This document shows, piece after piece, positions 49,761 through 58,665 of a stretch of DNA of 60,820 nt (position 1 is its first letter; every line of letters begins with the position of its first letter). The translations under genes and the position numbers were made by a program. The notes under the pieces are model-generated. The model was not told the DNA's origin, made no database searches, and worked only from the letters and a program-made list of their open reading frames with translations. The stretch spans positions 1-60,820 of the forward strand of contig CAZHTS010000022.1 in the NCBI GenBank assembly GCA_964535315.1, read 5' to 3'. This DNA comes from CAZHTS01 sp964535315. Lineage in GTDB: Bacteria; Chloroflexota; Anaerolineae; Anaerolineales; Anaerolineaceae.

Positions 49761-50875
49761 GCTTACTGTTGAAAACGCTGCTGTTTGCCAACACAGACTG
49801 GTATCTGTATAATTTTCGTCTGCCCCTGGCGCAGGCGCTGCGCCAACGCGGGGACGAGGTGGTGCTGGTTTCACCGCCCGGAGATTACGCCGCTCAGTTG
49901 GAACAGCTGGGGTTTCGTTGGATCTCTTTTCCGCTTTCACGACGCGGCATCAATCCGTTTGCCGAACTGACCACCCTGATCCGCCTGGCGCGTTTGTACG
50001 ACCAGGAACGCCCCGACCTGGTGCATCACTTTACGGTGAAGTGCGTGTTGTACGGTTCGCTGGCGGCGCGCTGGATGCGCGTGCGGCGCATCGTCAATTC
50101 GGTGACCGGGCTGGGGTATGTGTTCATCGGCAGCGAGTTCAAGGCGCGCTCGCTGCGCGGGCTGGTGAAGTGGCTGTACCGGTTTGCGTTGGAGAACACG
50201 CGCATCATCTTTCAGAACCCGGACGACCGCGCCATCTTTCTTGAAAACGGGTTGGTCGATGCGGCGCAGTGTACGTTAATTCGCGGTTCGGGGGTGGATA
50301 TGACCCAGTTCGCCCCGTTGTTGGAGTTGGGCGGTAAGCCGCTGGTGGTGCTGCCGGCGCGCATGTTGTGGGATAAGGGCGTGGGAGAGTTTGTCGAGGC
50401 GGCCACCCTGCTGCGCGACGCCGGGGTGCGCGCCCGTTTTGCGCTGGTCGGCGACAGCGACCCGGACAACCCGGCCTCGGTGCCGCTCTGGCAGTTGGGC
50501 GCCTGGCAGAAAGAGGGCGTGGTGGAGTGGTGGGGCTGGCAGGAGGACATGCTGGCGGTGTACGCCCAGGCCAACATCGTGTGCCTGCCGTCGTATCGTG
50601 AGGGCGCCCCGCGTTCGTTGATCGAGGCGGCGGCCTGCGGACGGGCGATCGTCGCCACCGATGTGCCCGGCTGCCGTGAGGTGGTTCAGGATGGCGTCAA
50701 TGGTTTCCTGGTGCCGGTGCGTGATGCCCAGGCGCTGGCCGATGGTCTGCGCACGTTAATCAACGACTCGACCCTGCGCCAGCAGATGGCCGAACGCAGC
50801 CGGCAGCTGGTGGAAGAAGAATTTTCGGTGGAAACGGTGGTCAACCGCACCCTGGCGGTATATGACGCCGCCTGA
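49757..50875 (+). CDS. Glycosyltransferase, GT4 family (PglA/WbnK-like)
   Basis: A 372-residue GT-B fold transferase. Motifs include LLFANTDWYLYNFRLPLA, HHFTVKCVLYGSLAAR, NSVTGLGYVFIG and LPSYREGAPRSLIEAAACGRAI, with the Glu pair. The NSVTGLGYVF signature is typical of enzymes that add the second sugar to undecaprenyl-PP-HexNAc. The start is GTG 49757, fixed by GTGA overlap; the in-frame upstream ATG 49712 lies inside AsnB. A WecA/WbpL-type initiator follows directly, which fits this role. Confidence 0.9.
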   Translation: MSLLLKTLLFANTDWYLYNFRLPLAQALRQRGDEVVLVSPPGDYAAQLEQLGFRWISFPLSRRGINPFAELTTLIRLARLYDQERPDLVHHFTVKCVLYGSLAARWMRVRRIVNSVTGLGYVFIGSEFKARSLRGLVKWLYRFALENTRIIFQNPDDRAIFLENGLVDAAQCTLIRGSGVDMTQFAPLLELGGKPLVVLPARMLWDKGVGEFVEAATLLRDAGVRARFALVGDSDPDNPASVPLWQLGAWQKEGVVEWWGWQEDMLAVYAQANIVCLPSYREGAPRSLIEAAACGRAIVATDVPGCREVVQDGVNGFLVPVRDAQALADGLRTLINDSTLRQQMAERSRQLVEEEFSVETVVNRTLAVYDAA

Positions 50876-50887
50876 CAGGAGACCGGC

Positions 50888-51946
50888 ATGAACCTGAATC
50901 TTTCTTCGACCTCGTTCATGTATGCAGGAATCCTGGCCGGTCTGGCGTTGTCGCTGGTGAGCGGCTGGCTGGCCATCCGCTGGACGACGCGCTGGGGGCT
51001 GTTGGACATGCCCGGCAAGGAACCGCACAAGCTGCACAAGACGCCGACGCCGCTGGCGGGTGGGGTGGCGTTGATGTTGGCGCTGCCGCTGGGGGTGGCG
51101 TTGTTGGGCGCCTGGCAACTGGACAAGATTATCTGGATGGTCGCCGCGGCGGCGATCGTCTTTGTGTTCGGCGTGTTGGACGACGCCCGGGCGATGAAGC
51201 CGCTGCCCAAATTGTTGGGGCAGGTGCTGGCGGCAGTCCTGCTGATCCAGTCCGGAACGTACATCCGCATCTTTGAGAACCGCGAGTTTTTTGTTGGCGG
51301 GCGGGGATTACCGTTTGAACTGCTCGACTATGGCCTGACCATTTTTTGGATCGTAGGGATTACCAATGCCTTTAACCTGGCGGACAGCATGGATGGCGAG
51401 GTGGCGGGGTTGAGCTGTCTGGCGTTTGCCTTCTTCATGCTGGGGGCCTACGAAGCCAACCAGGGCATGCTCTCGTTGTTGTGCGCCATCCTGTTGGGGA
51501 TTTGCCTGGGGCTGTTGTTTTACAACAGCTCGCCGGCGCGCCTGTTCCTGGGCGATGGCGCGGCGCAAACGCTGGGCTTCTTGCTGGCAGGGACGGCGAT
51601 TCTGTATAACCCCTTTAACAAATTCCCGACCTCCTCGTGGTTTGTACCGATCCTGCTGGTCGGGGTGCCCATTTTTGACACCACGCTGGTTTTCTTCTCG
51701 CGGCTGCGGCGCGGCAAACCGTTTTACAAGGGCAGCAGCGACCATACCTATCATCGCCTGGCGAAAATGGGGCTGCCGTCGAGCCGCGCCGTGCAGATCA
51801 TCCATGTGGCGGCGTTGACGCTGGACTGCCTGGCGTTCATTGCGGTTTCGCTGCCGCCGTTGTGGGCCAACATCATTTTCGGCGCGTGCCTGGCGGCGGG
51901 AGCAATCGCTTTCCTTTATCTGGATCGCAAGAGCATTTGCCCGTGA
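50888..51946 (+). CDS. Undecaprenyl-phosphate sugar-1-phosphate transferase (WecA/MraY family)
   Basis: Loads the first sugar-1-phosphate from a UDP-HexNAc on undecaprenyl phosphate, starting glycan assembly. It has 352 residues and about ten spans. Key residues are visible: D98/D99 in GVLDDARAMKPLPK, NAFNLADSMDGEVAG (160-174) with D166 and D169, FLGDGAAQTLGFLLAG, and SDHTYHRLAKMG at the C-terminal cytoplasmic loop. The family's DNMDG is written DSMDG here. The preceding gene is a second-sugar GT4. GAGACCGGC precedes ATG 50888. Confidence 0.9.
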   Translation: MNLNLSSTSFMYAGILAGLALSLVSGWLAIRWTTRWGLLDMPGKEPHKLHKTPTPLAGGVALMLALPLGVALLGAWQLDKIIWMVAAAAIVFVFGVLDDARAMKPLPKLLGQVLAAVLLIQSGTYIRIFENREFFVGGRGLPFELLDYGLTIFWIVGITNAFNLADSMDGEVAGLSCLAFAFFMLGAYEANQGMLSLLCAILLGICLGLLFYNSSPARLFLGDGAAQTLGFLLAGTAILYNPFNKFPTSSWFVPILLVGVPIFDTTLVFFSRLRRGKPFYKGSSDHTYHRLAKMGLPSSRAVQIIHVAALTLDCLAFIAVSLPPLWANIIFGACLAAGAIAFLYLDRKSICP

Positions 51947-51973
51947 ACGCTCTCTGAGGGTTGGAGAAAATTG

Positions 51974-54511
51974 GTGGAACCTGTGCGTAACCTGGACGAA
52001 CGAATTGTGCGGCGTGAGTTGACGCTGGTGTGCGGGTTGCTGGCGTTGGGCGGTGCGGCGGCGGCGGGCTGGGCGGCGAGTATCCCGGCCGATGCCCGTA
52101 ACGCCGTTTTGCTGGGTTTCTCGGCGCAGCGCCTGGCGATTCTGGCCGGGCTGCTGTTCTTTGCGCTGGCGGCGGCGGCGGCAGGCGGGCTGGTCTGGCG
52201 CCGGCCGCAGGCGGCGGCGCGGCGTTTGAACGCCTTGTTGCAGCACGGCGTGCGCTTGCGGCTGGTCTTGTTGGCGCTGTGGGCGGTTGGCACGCTGGGC
52301 TGGTTGGGCGTATTCTGGCCCGGCGAACGCACGCCGGCGCTTCAGGCCTACCTGGAGCGTTTGCGTCCGGCGCTGGGGTTGCTATTGTTTGCCGGCCTGG
52401 CCGCTATGCTCTATCTGTTGTGGGCTGCCGGGCGCGGCCGTTGGCAGTCCGGGCGCGGCGCGGCCCTGGCGTGGGGGCTGGTGCTGGGCTGTGTGCTGCT
52501 GGTGTGGGGGCTGGTATCCGCCAGCGGGTTGGGGCTGTGGCCGGGGGACGCTTTCTGGAATAAGGCCGGGCCGCCGTTTACCACCCTGCAACTGTTTTTG
52601 GGCTGGCTGTTGGGAACGCTGGCGTTATTGCTGGGTGGGCGCAAGGGTGTCTGGCTGGATGTGCTGCTGTGCCTGGTTTTGTGGGGGGCGGCGGCCGTGC
52701 TGTGGAACCGGGCGGCGCTGGCGCCCAGTCATTTCAACACCCAGGCTTACCCGCCCAATTACGAATCTTACCCGTTCTCGGATGCGCAGGTGTACGACCG
52801 GACGGCGCAGTACGTGCTGCTTGGCCGGGGGGTGACGCGTTCGACGGACAAGGCGTTGTACATTCTGTTTCTGACGGGGCTCAACTGGCTGGCGGGGTCT
52901 GCGTTTGCCGGGGTGGTGACCCTGCAGGTCGTGTTCCTGGCGGCGTTGCCGGCGCTGGTTTACCTGTTGGGGCGCTCTTTACACAGCCGCGGGGTGGGGG
53001 TGATGGCCGGGACGTTGGCAGTGATCAAAGAAATGAACGCCATTGCGAGCACGAATCTGTTGCAGGTTTCGCATAGCCGGATGATCCTGACCGAAGTGCC
53101 GGCGGCCGTCGGGCTGCTGGTGTTTACCCTGCTGCTGGTGCGCTGGCTGAAGCAGCCGCGCCCGGCTGGGCGTCCCTGGCTGGCAGCCGGGGGCGTTTTG
53201 GGCCTGCTGGCGCTGGTGCGCATGAACGTGCTCGTGCTGATCCCGTTTGCGGCGGCGTTGGCCTGGCTGGCGTTGGGCCGGCGCTGGCGCCCGGCGCTGC
53301 TATCCGCAGCGCTGCTGGCGGCGATGGCGGCGGCCAGTATGCTGCCCTGGATGGCGCGCACGCAGTACACCAGCGGCGAATTCCTGCGCCCGATCATGGG
53401 GAAAGTGCGCGGGGTTTTGTACGAGAACCGCTATACCCGCTTTTTGGCGCCGGCAGATACACCTGGCGCTGCCACGCCGTCTGCGACCCCTTCGGGCGAG
53501 GGCGATGCGCTCCCCGCTGCGCCGCAAGAGGAGGAGGGGGTATCGCTGGAACGCTCCATGCTGGCGCATTATTTGCACAACCTGATCGGCACGCTGGTCA
53601 TGCTGCCGCCCTCCTTTGCACACACCGGCTTATTGCAGACCATCCGTCTGCCGTATTGGGAGACGACCTGGGACGGCGTTTTATTGCCGGGCGCCGGCCT
53701 GGCGCTCTTGCTTCACCTGGCGTTGATTTCGGCCGGTATTGCCTGCGCCTGGCGGCGCTGGCGTTGGGCCGGCCTGGCCCCGCTGGTGGTCTTTCTGGGC
53801 TATCATCTTTCCAACGCGGTCTCGTTGACCTCCGGCGGGCGTTATCTCGTCCCGGTCGATTGGGCGCTGTATCTGTATTTTGCCGTGGGCGCGCTGGAAT
53901 TGACCGCCCAGGCTGCGGGGTGTGTGGGCTTGCAGCCGGCCTGGACGGTAATGACATCCCCCGGCGTTTCCGCCGGGCCTTCGCTGCGCCGGCAGGCGCT
54001 GGCGGCGGCGCTGGCTTTTGGTCTGCTGGGCGCCGTTTTGCCGTTGAGCGAGCAGCTCTTCCCGCTGCGATATCCACCGCAGGATGCGGCCCAGGCGCCG
54101 GCGGATTTACAGCAGGCGGGGGTGACGGGCGCAGAGGCGCAGGCTTTTCTTGCCCAACCGGGGGCGGTGGTGCTCTCCGGGCGGGCGCTGTACCCGCGCT
54201 TCATGGCGGCGGGGGAGAAGGATACCGGCAGCGTGCGTTCTGCGTTTGGCGAGCGGGCGTACGGCCGCCTGGCTTTTGTGTTGATTGGGACGAAAACGGC
54301 CGAGGTGCTTTTGCCGCTGCCGGCCAGCCCCGCCAGTTTCCCGCACACTGCCGACGTGATAGTAATCGGGTGTAAGGGGGAGGACCGCCTGGACGCATTG
54401 ATGGTCGTGGTGCATGGGCCGGAACAGGTGGTGTTGAAATCTACGCCGCCGCGCCCGTTGACCTGCCCAGTTGCACCGGCGGTATGCGATGCGGCGGGTA
54501 AGTGTGAGTAG
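51974..54511 (+). CDS. Giant GT-C-like membrane protein, PADxxN family member 3
   Basis: An 845-residue polytopic protein. The hallmark SIPADARNAVLLGFSAQRL lies near the N-terminus. YPFSDAQVYDRTAQYVL carries D270; LHSRGVGVMAGTL, VSHSRMILTEVP and TSGGRYLVPVDW are shared with the relatives. An outer loop at about 492-524 is rich in Pro, Thr, Ala and Ser (TPGAATPSATPSGEG). The C-terminal domain has GRALYPRFM (736-744), VIVIGC and CPVAPAVCD. GTG 51974 is preferred, with GGAG seven bases upstream; TTG 51971 is an alternative. It is a tandem neighbour of member 4. Confidence 0.72.
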   Translation: MEPVRNLDERIVRRELTLVCGLLALGGAAAAGWAASIPADARNAVLLGFSAQRLAILAGLLFFALAAAAAGGLVWRRPQAAARRLNALLQHGVRLRLVLLALWAVGTLGWLGVFWPGERTPALQAYLERLRPALGLLLFAGLAAMLYLLWAAGRGRWQSGRGAALAWGLVLGCVLLVWGLVSASGLGLWPGDAFWNKAGPPFTTLQLFLGWLLGTLALLLGGRKGVWLDVLLCLVLWGAAAVLWNRAALAPSHFNTQAYPPNYESYPFSDAQVYDRTAQYVLLGRGVTRSTDKALYILFLTGLNWLAGSAFAGVVTLQVVFLAALPALVYLLGRSLHSRGVGVMAGTLAVIKEMNAIASTNLLQVSHSRMILTEVPAAVGLLVFTLLLVRWLKQPRPAGRPWLAAGGVLGLLALVRMNVLVLIPFAAALAWLALGRRWRPALLSAALLAAMAAASMLPWMARTQYTSGEFLRPIMGKVRGVLYENRYTRFLAPADTPGAATPSATPSGEGDALPAAPQEEEGVSLERSMLAHYLHNLIGTLVMLPPSFAHTGLLQTIRLPYWETTWDGVLLPGAGLALLLHLALISAGIACAWRRWRWAGLAPLVVFLGYHLSNAVSLTSGGRYLVPVDWALYLYFAVGALELTAQAAGCVGLQPAWTVMTSPGVSAGPSLRRQALAAALAFGLLGAVLPLSEQLFPLRYPPQDAAQAPADLQQAGVTGAEAQAFLAQPGAVVLSGRALYPRFMAAGEKDTGSVRSAFGERAYGRLAFVLIGTKTAEVLLPLPASPASFPHTADVIVIGCKGEDRLDALMVVVHGPEQVVLKSTPPRPLTCPVAPAVCDAAGKCE

Positions 54512-54518
54512 AGACACG

Positions 54519-57188
54519 ATGGAGCAATTGACGCCTGTGAAGCGATGGTGGAATAAGGCGCGGGTGCTGCCCGCGTGGGCCGGCCTGGCCGGCATCGAGG
54601 CGGTCGGGATGGCGCTGTATTTGTTGTCTATCCCGGCCGACAGCAAGAACAGCGTTCTGGCGGGTTACTCGCTGGAGCGCCTGGCGCTGGTGGCCGGGCT
54701 GCTGCTGGCGGCCGCGGCGTTGCTGGCGGCGGCCGCCTTCTTGTGGCGCCGTCCGCAGCGGGCGGAAGCCTGGCTGGCGCGCATCCCGCAGCGCGCCGGG
54801 GCGTGGCGGGCGCTTGCCTGGCCGCTGGCCGGGTTGTTCCTGCTGGCCTGGGTGGGAACGTTTTTACCGGCGTATCGCGCCGGCGTGTATGCGGCTTATT
54901 TCGACCGGCTGCGCCCGCCGGTCATCTGGCTGATGCTGGTGTTGGGGCAGACGCTGGGGGTGCTGCTGGCAGAACGGTTTGGGCTGCACGGTGAGCGTGG
55001 CCGGGCGGCGTTGCGAGCCGACCGGGCGGCGCTGGTGGCCGGCGGGGTGACGCTGGCCGGCGCTTTGGGGCTGTGGCTGGTGATTGCCGTTACCCGCCTG
55101 GGGCTGGATGCCGACATTCGCCAGTGGAACGAGACCGGCGTGCCGATCTTGGGGCTGCAACTGCTGCTGGCCTGGGGGCTGGCGGCGCTGGCCTGGTGGG
55201 GGGAGGCCGGCTTGCGACGCAGAGGGGGGCGCTGGCTGGAAAGCGCCTGGGTGGATGCGGTGGTATTTGTGCTGTTGTGGGCGGTCACGGCGTGGTTGTG
55301 GGTGGGCCAGCCGCTGCCGCGCACCTATTTTACCCCCGGCCCCTATCCGCCGGCCTACGATTATTATCCCTTTTCGGACGCCGAGGGCTTTGACCTGGGC
55401 AGCCAGTTTGCCCTGATCGGGCAGGGGTTGAAGAACGGCAAGGCTTACGATCGCGCCCTGTACATGGCATTCCTGGCGGGGCTGCATGGGCTGGCCGGGC
55501 AGGAGTATACGCCGGTCATCACCTTACAGGTGATCGTCTTTGCCATTTTGCCCGGCCTGTTTTATCTGATCGGGCGGGCGCTGCACAGCCGGGCGTTTGG
55601 CGTGTTTGCGGCGCTGCTGGCGATCGTCAAGGAGATGAACGCCCTGGCCGCCGGCACGATGATCCAGTCCTCCAATTCCAAATTGATGTTGACCGAGTTT
55701 CCGACCCTGGTCGGCATGGTGCTGGTGGTGTATGCGCTGGTGCGCTGGTTGCAGCGGCGGAGCAACGCCCCGGTGTACGTGGCGTTGGCCGGCGGGGCGC
55801 TGGGGTTGACCACTCTGCTGCGTTCGAACCCGCTGTTTATGGTGCCCGGCGTGCTGGTCTTCTCGCTGGCGGCGTATGGGCGGGCCTGGCGGCGCTGGCT
55901 GCCGGCGGCGGCGTTATTCTTGCTGGCTATTTTTGCCGGCATCGCACCGTGGATGTGGCGCAACGCCCAGGTGACCGGCGACCCGTGGTTTTACGCCAAG
56001 CGCATCCGCAATGTGTGGAGCAGTCGTTACGGGCCGGCGATGAAGCCGCCGAAGCCCACCCCCATCCCCACCCTGCCCGGGCAAACCGCGGCCACGCTTG
56101 CCCCGACCGCCGTCCCCGCCGTGACGGCTACCCCTCAGCCGCCGCCGTCGCAGACGATGGCGCAGCGCTATGGGCCGGTGGCGCGTTTTGTGCTTGGGCA
56201 CAGCTTTCACAATCTGATCTCTTCGGTGCTGATTTTGCCGGCGCCGTTTCAATACGACGACCTGGTGGCTACCCTGCGCAAGACGACGCCGTATTGGGAT
56301 CCGTATTGGGACGGACGGCTGACGCTGCCGGCCGGGCTGGGGATTCTCGCCAATCTGGCGGCCATCTCGCTGGGGGTGGGGGTGGCCTGGCGGCGGGCGC
56401 GCTGGGCGGGGCTGGCGCCGTTGTTCAGCGGCGTGGGCTATCACGTGGCCAGCGGGCTGGCGCGTACCTCGGGCGGGCGTTACCTGGTGCCCGGCGATTG
56501 GGTGCTGTGGTTTTATTTTGCCCTGGGGGTCTTACAGGCGACGATCTGGCTGGCGGCTTTGTTTGGCGCCGGGGCGGTGCCGGACGGTGGGGCGGAGCAG
56601 CCCGTCTCTGAGGGATGGAGCGGCTGGAAGACGTTTACTGCCCGGGGCGTGCTGGCCGTGCTGGCAGTCTTCTTTGTGCTGGGGGCGGCCGGGCCGGTGG
56701 GCGAACGGCTGGTATCCCGCCGTTACGCCGACCTGACGCCGGCGCAACTGGTCGACCGGCTGGAAGCCAGCGGGGCGTTGGCCGGGGCGGGTTTCAGCGC
56801 CGCCGACCTGCGCACCTTCCTGGCCGGCAAAGATGCGCTGATCGTGCAGGGGCGGGCGTTATACCCGCGCTTTTATCCGATGAACGGCGGCGAACCGGAA
56901 CGCGGCTCGCCGTACTACGAGCAGCCGTACCCGCGCCTGGTGGTGACGGTGGTGGGGCCGGCGGGCACCACGTATGCGCTCCTGCCGCTGCCGGCTTCGC
57001 CAGAGCCGTTTGCGGGCGGGCAGGACGTCATCCTGGTGGGCTGCCGGACGGGAAAATGGGTGCTGTCCGCCGCCGCCCTGGTGGTCACCGCGCCGGGGGC
57101 GCAGCAGATCTATTTGCGCTCGCCGGCGGCTCCGCTGACCTGCCCGCTACCGGCGCCGGTGTGTGATAATAATCGCAACTGCCGCTAA
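54519..57188 (+). CDS. Giant GT-C-like membrane protein, PADxxN family member 4
   Basis: An 889-residue protein, the tandem relative of the one at 51974. LSIPADSKNSVLAGYSLERL is the family hallmark. YPFSDAEGFDLGSQFALIG carries D287; LHSRAFGVFAALLA and SNSKLMLTEFP are shared. At the same place as in member 3 there is a Pro/Thr-rich outer loop (about 509-547). GRALYPRFY (778-786), VILVGC and a tail with CPLPAPVCDNNRNC follow. ATG 54519 is used; an in-frame GTG at 54504 is possible. The start has no strong ribosome site, so translation may be coupled to member 3, which ends eight bases upstream. Confidence 0.72.
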   Translation: MEQLTPVKRWWNKARVLPAWAGLAGIEAVGMALYLLSIPADSKNSVLAGYSLERLALVAGLLLAAAALLAAAAFLWRRPQRAEAWLARIPQRAGAWRALAWPLAGLFLLAWVGTFLPAYRAGVYAAYFDRLRPPVIWLMLVLGQTLGVLLAERFGLHGERGRAALRADRAALVAGGVTLAGALGLWLVIAVTRLGLDADIRQWNETGVPILGLQLLLAWGLAALAWWGEAGLRRRGGRWLESAWVDAVVFVLLWAVTAWLWVGQPLPRTYFTPGPYPPAYDYYPFSDAEGFDLGSQFALIGQGLKNGKAYDRALYMAFLAGLHGLAGQEYTPVITLQVIVFAILPGLFYLIGRALHSRAFGVFAALLAIVKEMNALAAGTMIQSSNSKLMLTEFPTLVGMVLVVYALVRWLQRRSNAPVYVALAGGALGLTTLLRSNPLFMVPGVLVFSLAAYGRAWRRWLPAAALFLLAIFAGIAPWMWRNAQVTGDPWFYAKRIRNVWSSRYGPAMKPPKPTPIPTLPGQTAATLAPTAVPAVTATPQPPPSQTMAQRYGPVARFVLGHSFHNLISSVLILPAPFQYDDLVATLRKTTPYWDPYWDGRLTLPAGLGILANLAAISLGVGVAWRRARWAGLAPLFSGVGYHVASGLARTSGGRYLVPGDWVLWFYFALGVLQATIWLAALFGAGAVPDGGAEQPVSEGWSGWKTFTARGVLAVLAVFFVLGAAGPVGERLVSRRYADLTPAQLVDRLEASGALAGAGFSAADLRTFLAGKDALIVQGRALYPRFYPMNGGEPERGSPYYEQPYPRLVVTVVGPAGTTYALLPLPASPEPFAGGQDVILVGCRTGKWVLSAAALVVTAPGAQQIYLRSPAAPLTCPLPAPVCDNNRNCR

Positions 57189-57195
57189 AGCGGCA

Positions 57196-57201
57196 TATAA
57201 T
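57196..57201 (+). promoter_or_regulatory. -10 element (TATAAT) for the transglutaminase-like gene
   Basis: TATAAT ends eight bases before ATG 57210, in the short gap after member 4 of the giant family. A start seven bases downstream would be at or next to the ATG, so the transcript would be nearly leaderless. AAGGTGG at 57202-57208 is too close to the ATG for a normal ribosome site. Confidence 0.45.
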
Positions 57202-57209
57202 AAGGTGGT

Positions 57210-58043
57210 ATGAGCGAGCGCGTGCGTAAGTTTCTGTTATACCTGGGGATTGTGTTGCTGCTGGTCAATGGGGTCGGGCAGTTCTTGCCCTGGCGTAACC
57301 CGGCCATCTATACCGAGGCGAGCAGCGCTTTCCCGAACGACATCGTACTGACGGAAGATCAGTTCTACCAGGCCATTGCCCAGGCGCGCCAGAGCGGCGA
57401 CCGCAAGGCGTTCTTGCGGGCAGCCACGCGCGCTGTGGCGCAGGGCATGGCGGATTATTGGAAAGACGAGGGCGTGGATCGTTACGGGCTGCGCGTGCCG
57501 TTTTACAAGAATTACGTGCTGTTCCTGGCCAGTTTCTTCGACCCCGAAAAGTTCCGCAAGTACGAACTGATGGACGGGCGGGCGGCGCTGGCGCGCGGGG
57601 TGGGGGTCTGTTCGCAGCAGTCCATCGTGTTGCAGCAGGTGCTGGCGGCGGAGGGCATCCCGGCGAGTATCGTCGGGCTGGACGGGCACGTGGTGGTGAC
57701 GGCGCAACTGGACGACGCCCAGCAGCACTGGTGGATTCTGGACCCGCTGAACGGGGTGGTCATCCCGTACGACCTGATGGCAATCGAGCAAAACCCCAAG
57801 CTGGTGCTGGAATATTATCAGGCCGCCGGACTGTCGGCGAGCGCTCTTCAGGCGTACGTGAAAATCTATGGGCCGGAAGGGAATAAGATTGCCCGCAGCG
57901 TGGCCGAATATGCGCCGCGCACCTATCTGTTTGAGCAAATCGCCAACGTGCTGATCTGGATCATCCCGCTGCTGCTGGCCGTGCCGGTGGCGGCGCACAG
58001 CGTGATGCGCTGGTTTGCCCGGCCGCGCCGGCGGAGGTGGTGA
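57210..58043 (+). CDS. Membrane-anchored transglutaminase-like protein
   Basis: A 277-residue protein with an N-terminal span (about 8-27), a soluble domain and a second span (about 242-265). The soluble domain carries the papain/transglutaminase-like triad: C134 in GVGVCSQQSIVLQQ, H160 in GLDGHVVV, and D178 in WILDPLNG. The domain would face the outside. Known relatives are proteases, amidases or acyltransferases that use a Cys nucleophile. The target is unknown. It sits directly after the two giant GT-C proteins and is coupled to the next small protein, three bases from its start by GTG. Confidence 0.82.
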   Translation: MSERVRKFLLYLGIVLLLVNGVGQFLPWRNPAIYTEASSAFPNDIVLTEDQFYQAIAQARQSGDRKAFLRAATRAVAQGMADYWKDEGVDRYGLRVPFYKNYVLFLASFFDPEKFRKYELMDGRAALARGVGVCSQQSIVLQQVLAAEGIPASIVGLDGHVVVTAQLDDAQQHWWILDPLNGVVIPYDLMAIEQNPKLVLEYYQAAGLSASALQAYVKIYGPEGNKIARSVAEYAPRTYLFEQIANVLIWIIPLLLAVPVAAHSVMRWFARPRRRRW

Positions 58044-58044
58044 G

Positions 58045-58593
58045 GTGGCGGGACGCGCGGGTGGACGGCGCCTGGGAAGCTGTCTGCTGATCGGGCTGCT
58101 GCTGGCGGCGTTTGTGGCCGCCGGGTTGTGGGCCGTGCAGCGTGAGGGAGCGGTTGCGCCCGGTTCGCCGACCGTATCGGGCCCCCTGCCGTTTGTCCTC
58201 GATACGCCGCAAGGCTGGTCTTCGCGCCGCCAGCCCGATCCACAGGATGATCAAGTGCTGCTGCTGCTGGAAAAGACGCCCGACGATTTGCCGTTTCTGC
58301 AGGTGGCCTCCAGCGAGTTGAGCGGCAGCGGTATTGCCGAGGTGGTGAACTGGGGGCAGCAGCGCGCCCGCCGCCGGGACGGTTTTAAAGCCGGCGCGAC
58401 CCGCCTGCAGGGCACCACCCAGTTCCCCGGTATGTTGAGCGAGTATACCTACGGCAACGGCATTCACTGCCAGGACTGGTACGTGCGCCAGGAAGGGCGC
58501 GGTTACGCCCTGACCTTCTGCGCCTACGAGCCAACCTGGGCGCAGTACCTGCCGGTGTTTGCCGGGTTGATGGAGAGTTTTCGAGTCCCGTAG
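58045..58593 (+). CDS. Small membrane-anchored protein of unknown function
   Basis: A 182-residue protein with one N-terminal span (about 10-32, LGSCLLIGLLLAAFVAAGLW) and an outer domain starting near PFVLDTPQGWSSRR. It has no recognisable motif, though the strand pattern VLLLLEKTPDDLPFLQVASSEL suggests a PsbP- or DcrB-like fold; this is weak. GTG 58045, with GGAGGTGG upstream, begins the protein; the in-frame ATG 58015 lies inside the previous gene. It is probably a partner of the transglutaminase-like protein. Confidence 0.6.
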   Translation: MAGRAGGRRLGSCLLIGLLLAAFVAAGLWAVQREGAVAPGSPTVSGPLPFVLDTPQGWSSRRQPDPQDDQVLLLLEKTPDDLPFLQVASSELSGSGIAEVVNWGQQRARRRDGFKAGATRLQGTTQFPGMLSEYTYGNGIHCQDWYVRQEGRGYALTFCAYEPTWAQYLPVFAGLMESFRVP

Positions 58594-58665
58594 CGGTGAT
58601 GTGTTTTTTCAATGGGTGGATAGGGGCAAACTGTCGGGTCACTCCCTATTCAAAGGAGATAAAAG
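58594..58665. other. Intergenic gap with one copy of a 13-base direct repeat
   Basis: This 72-base gap contains GCAAACTGTCGGG at 58626-58638, which recurs at 59490-59502 on the other side of the DUF4386 gene. ATAGGG and CCCTAT also form a weak inverted pair around the first copy. AAAGGAG is the ribosome site of the next gene. Confidence 0.4.
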
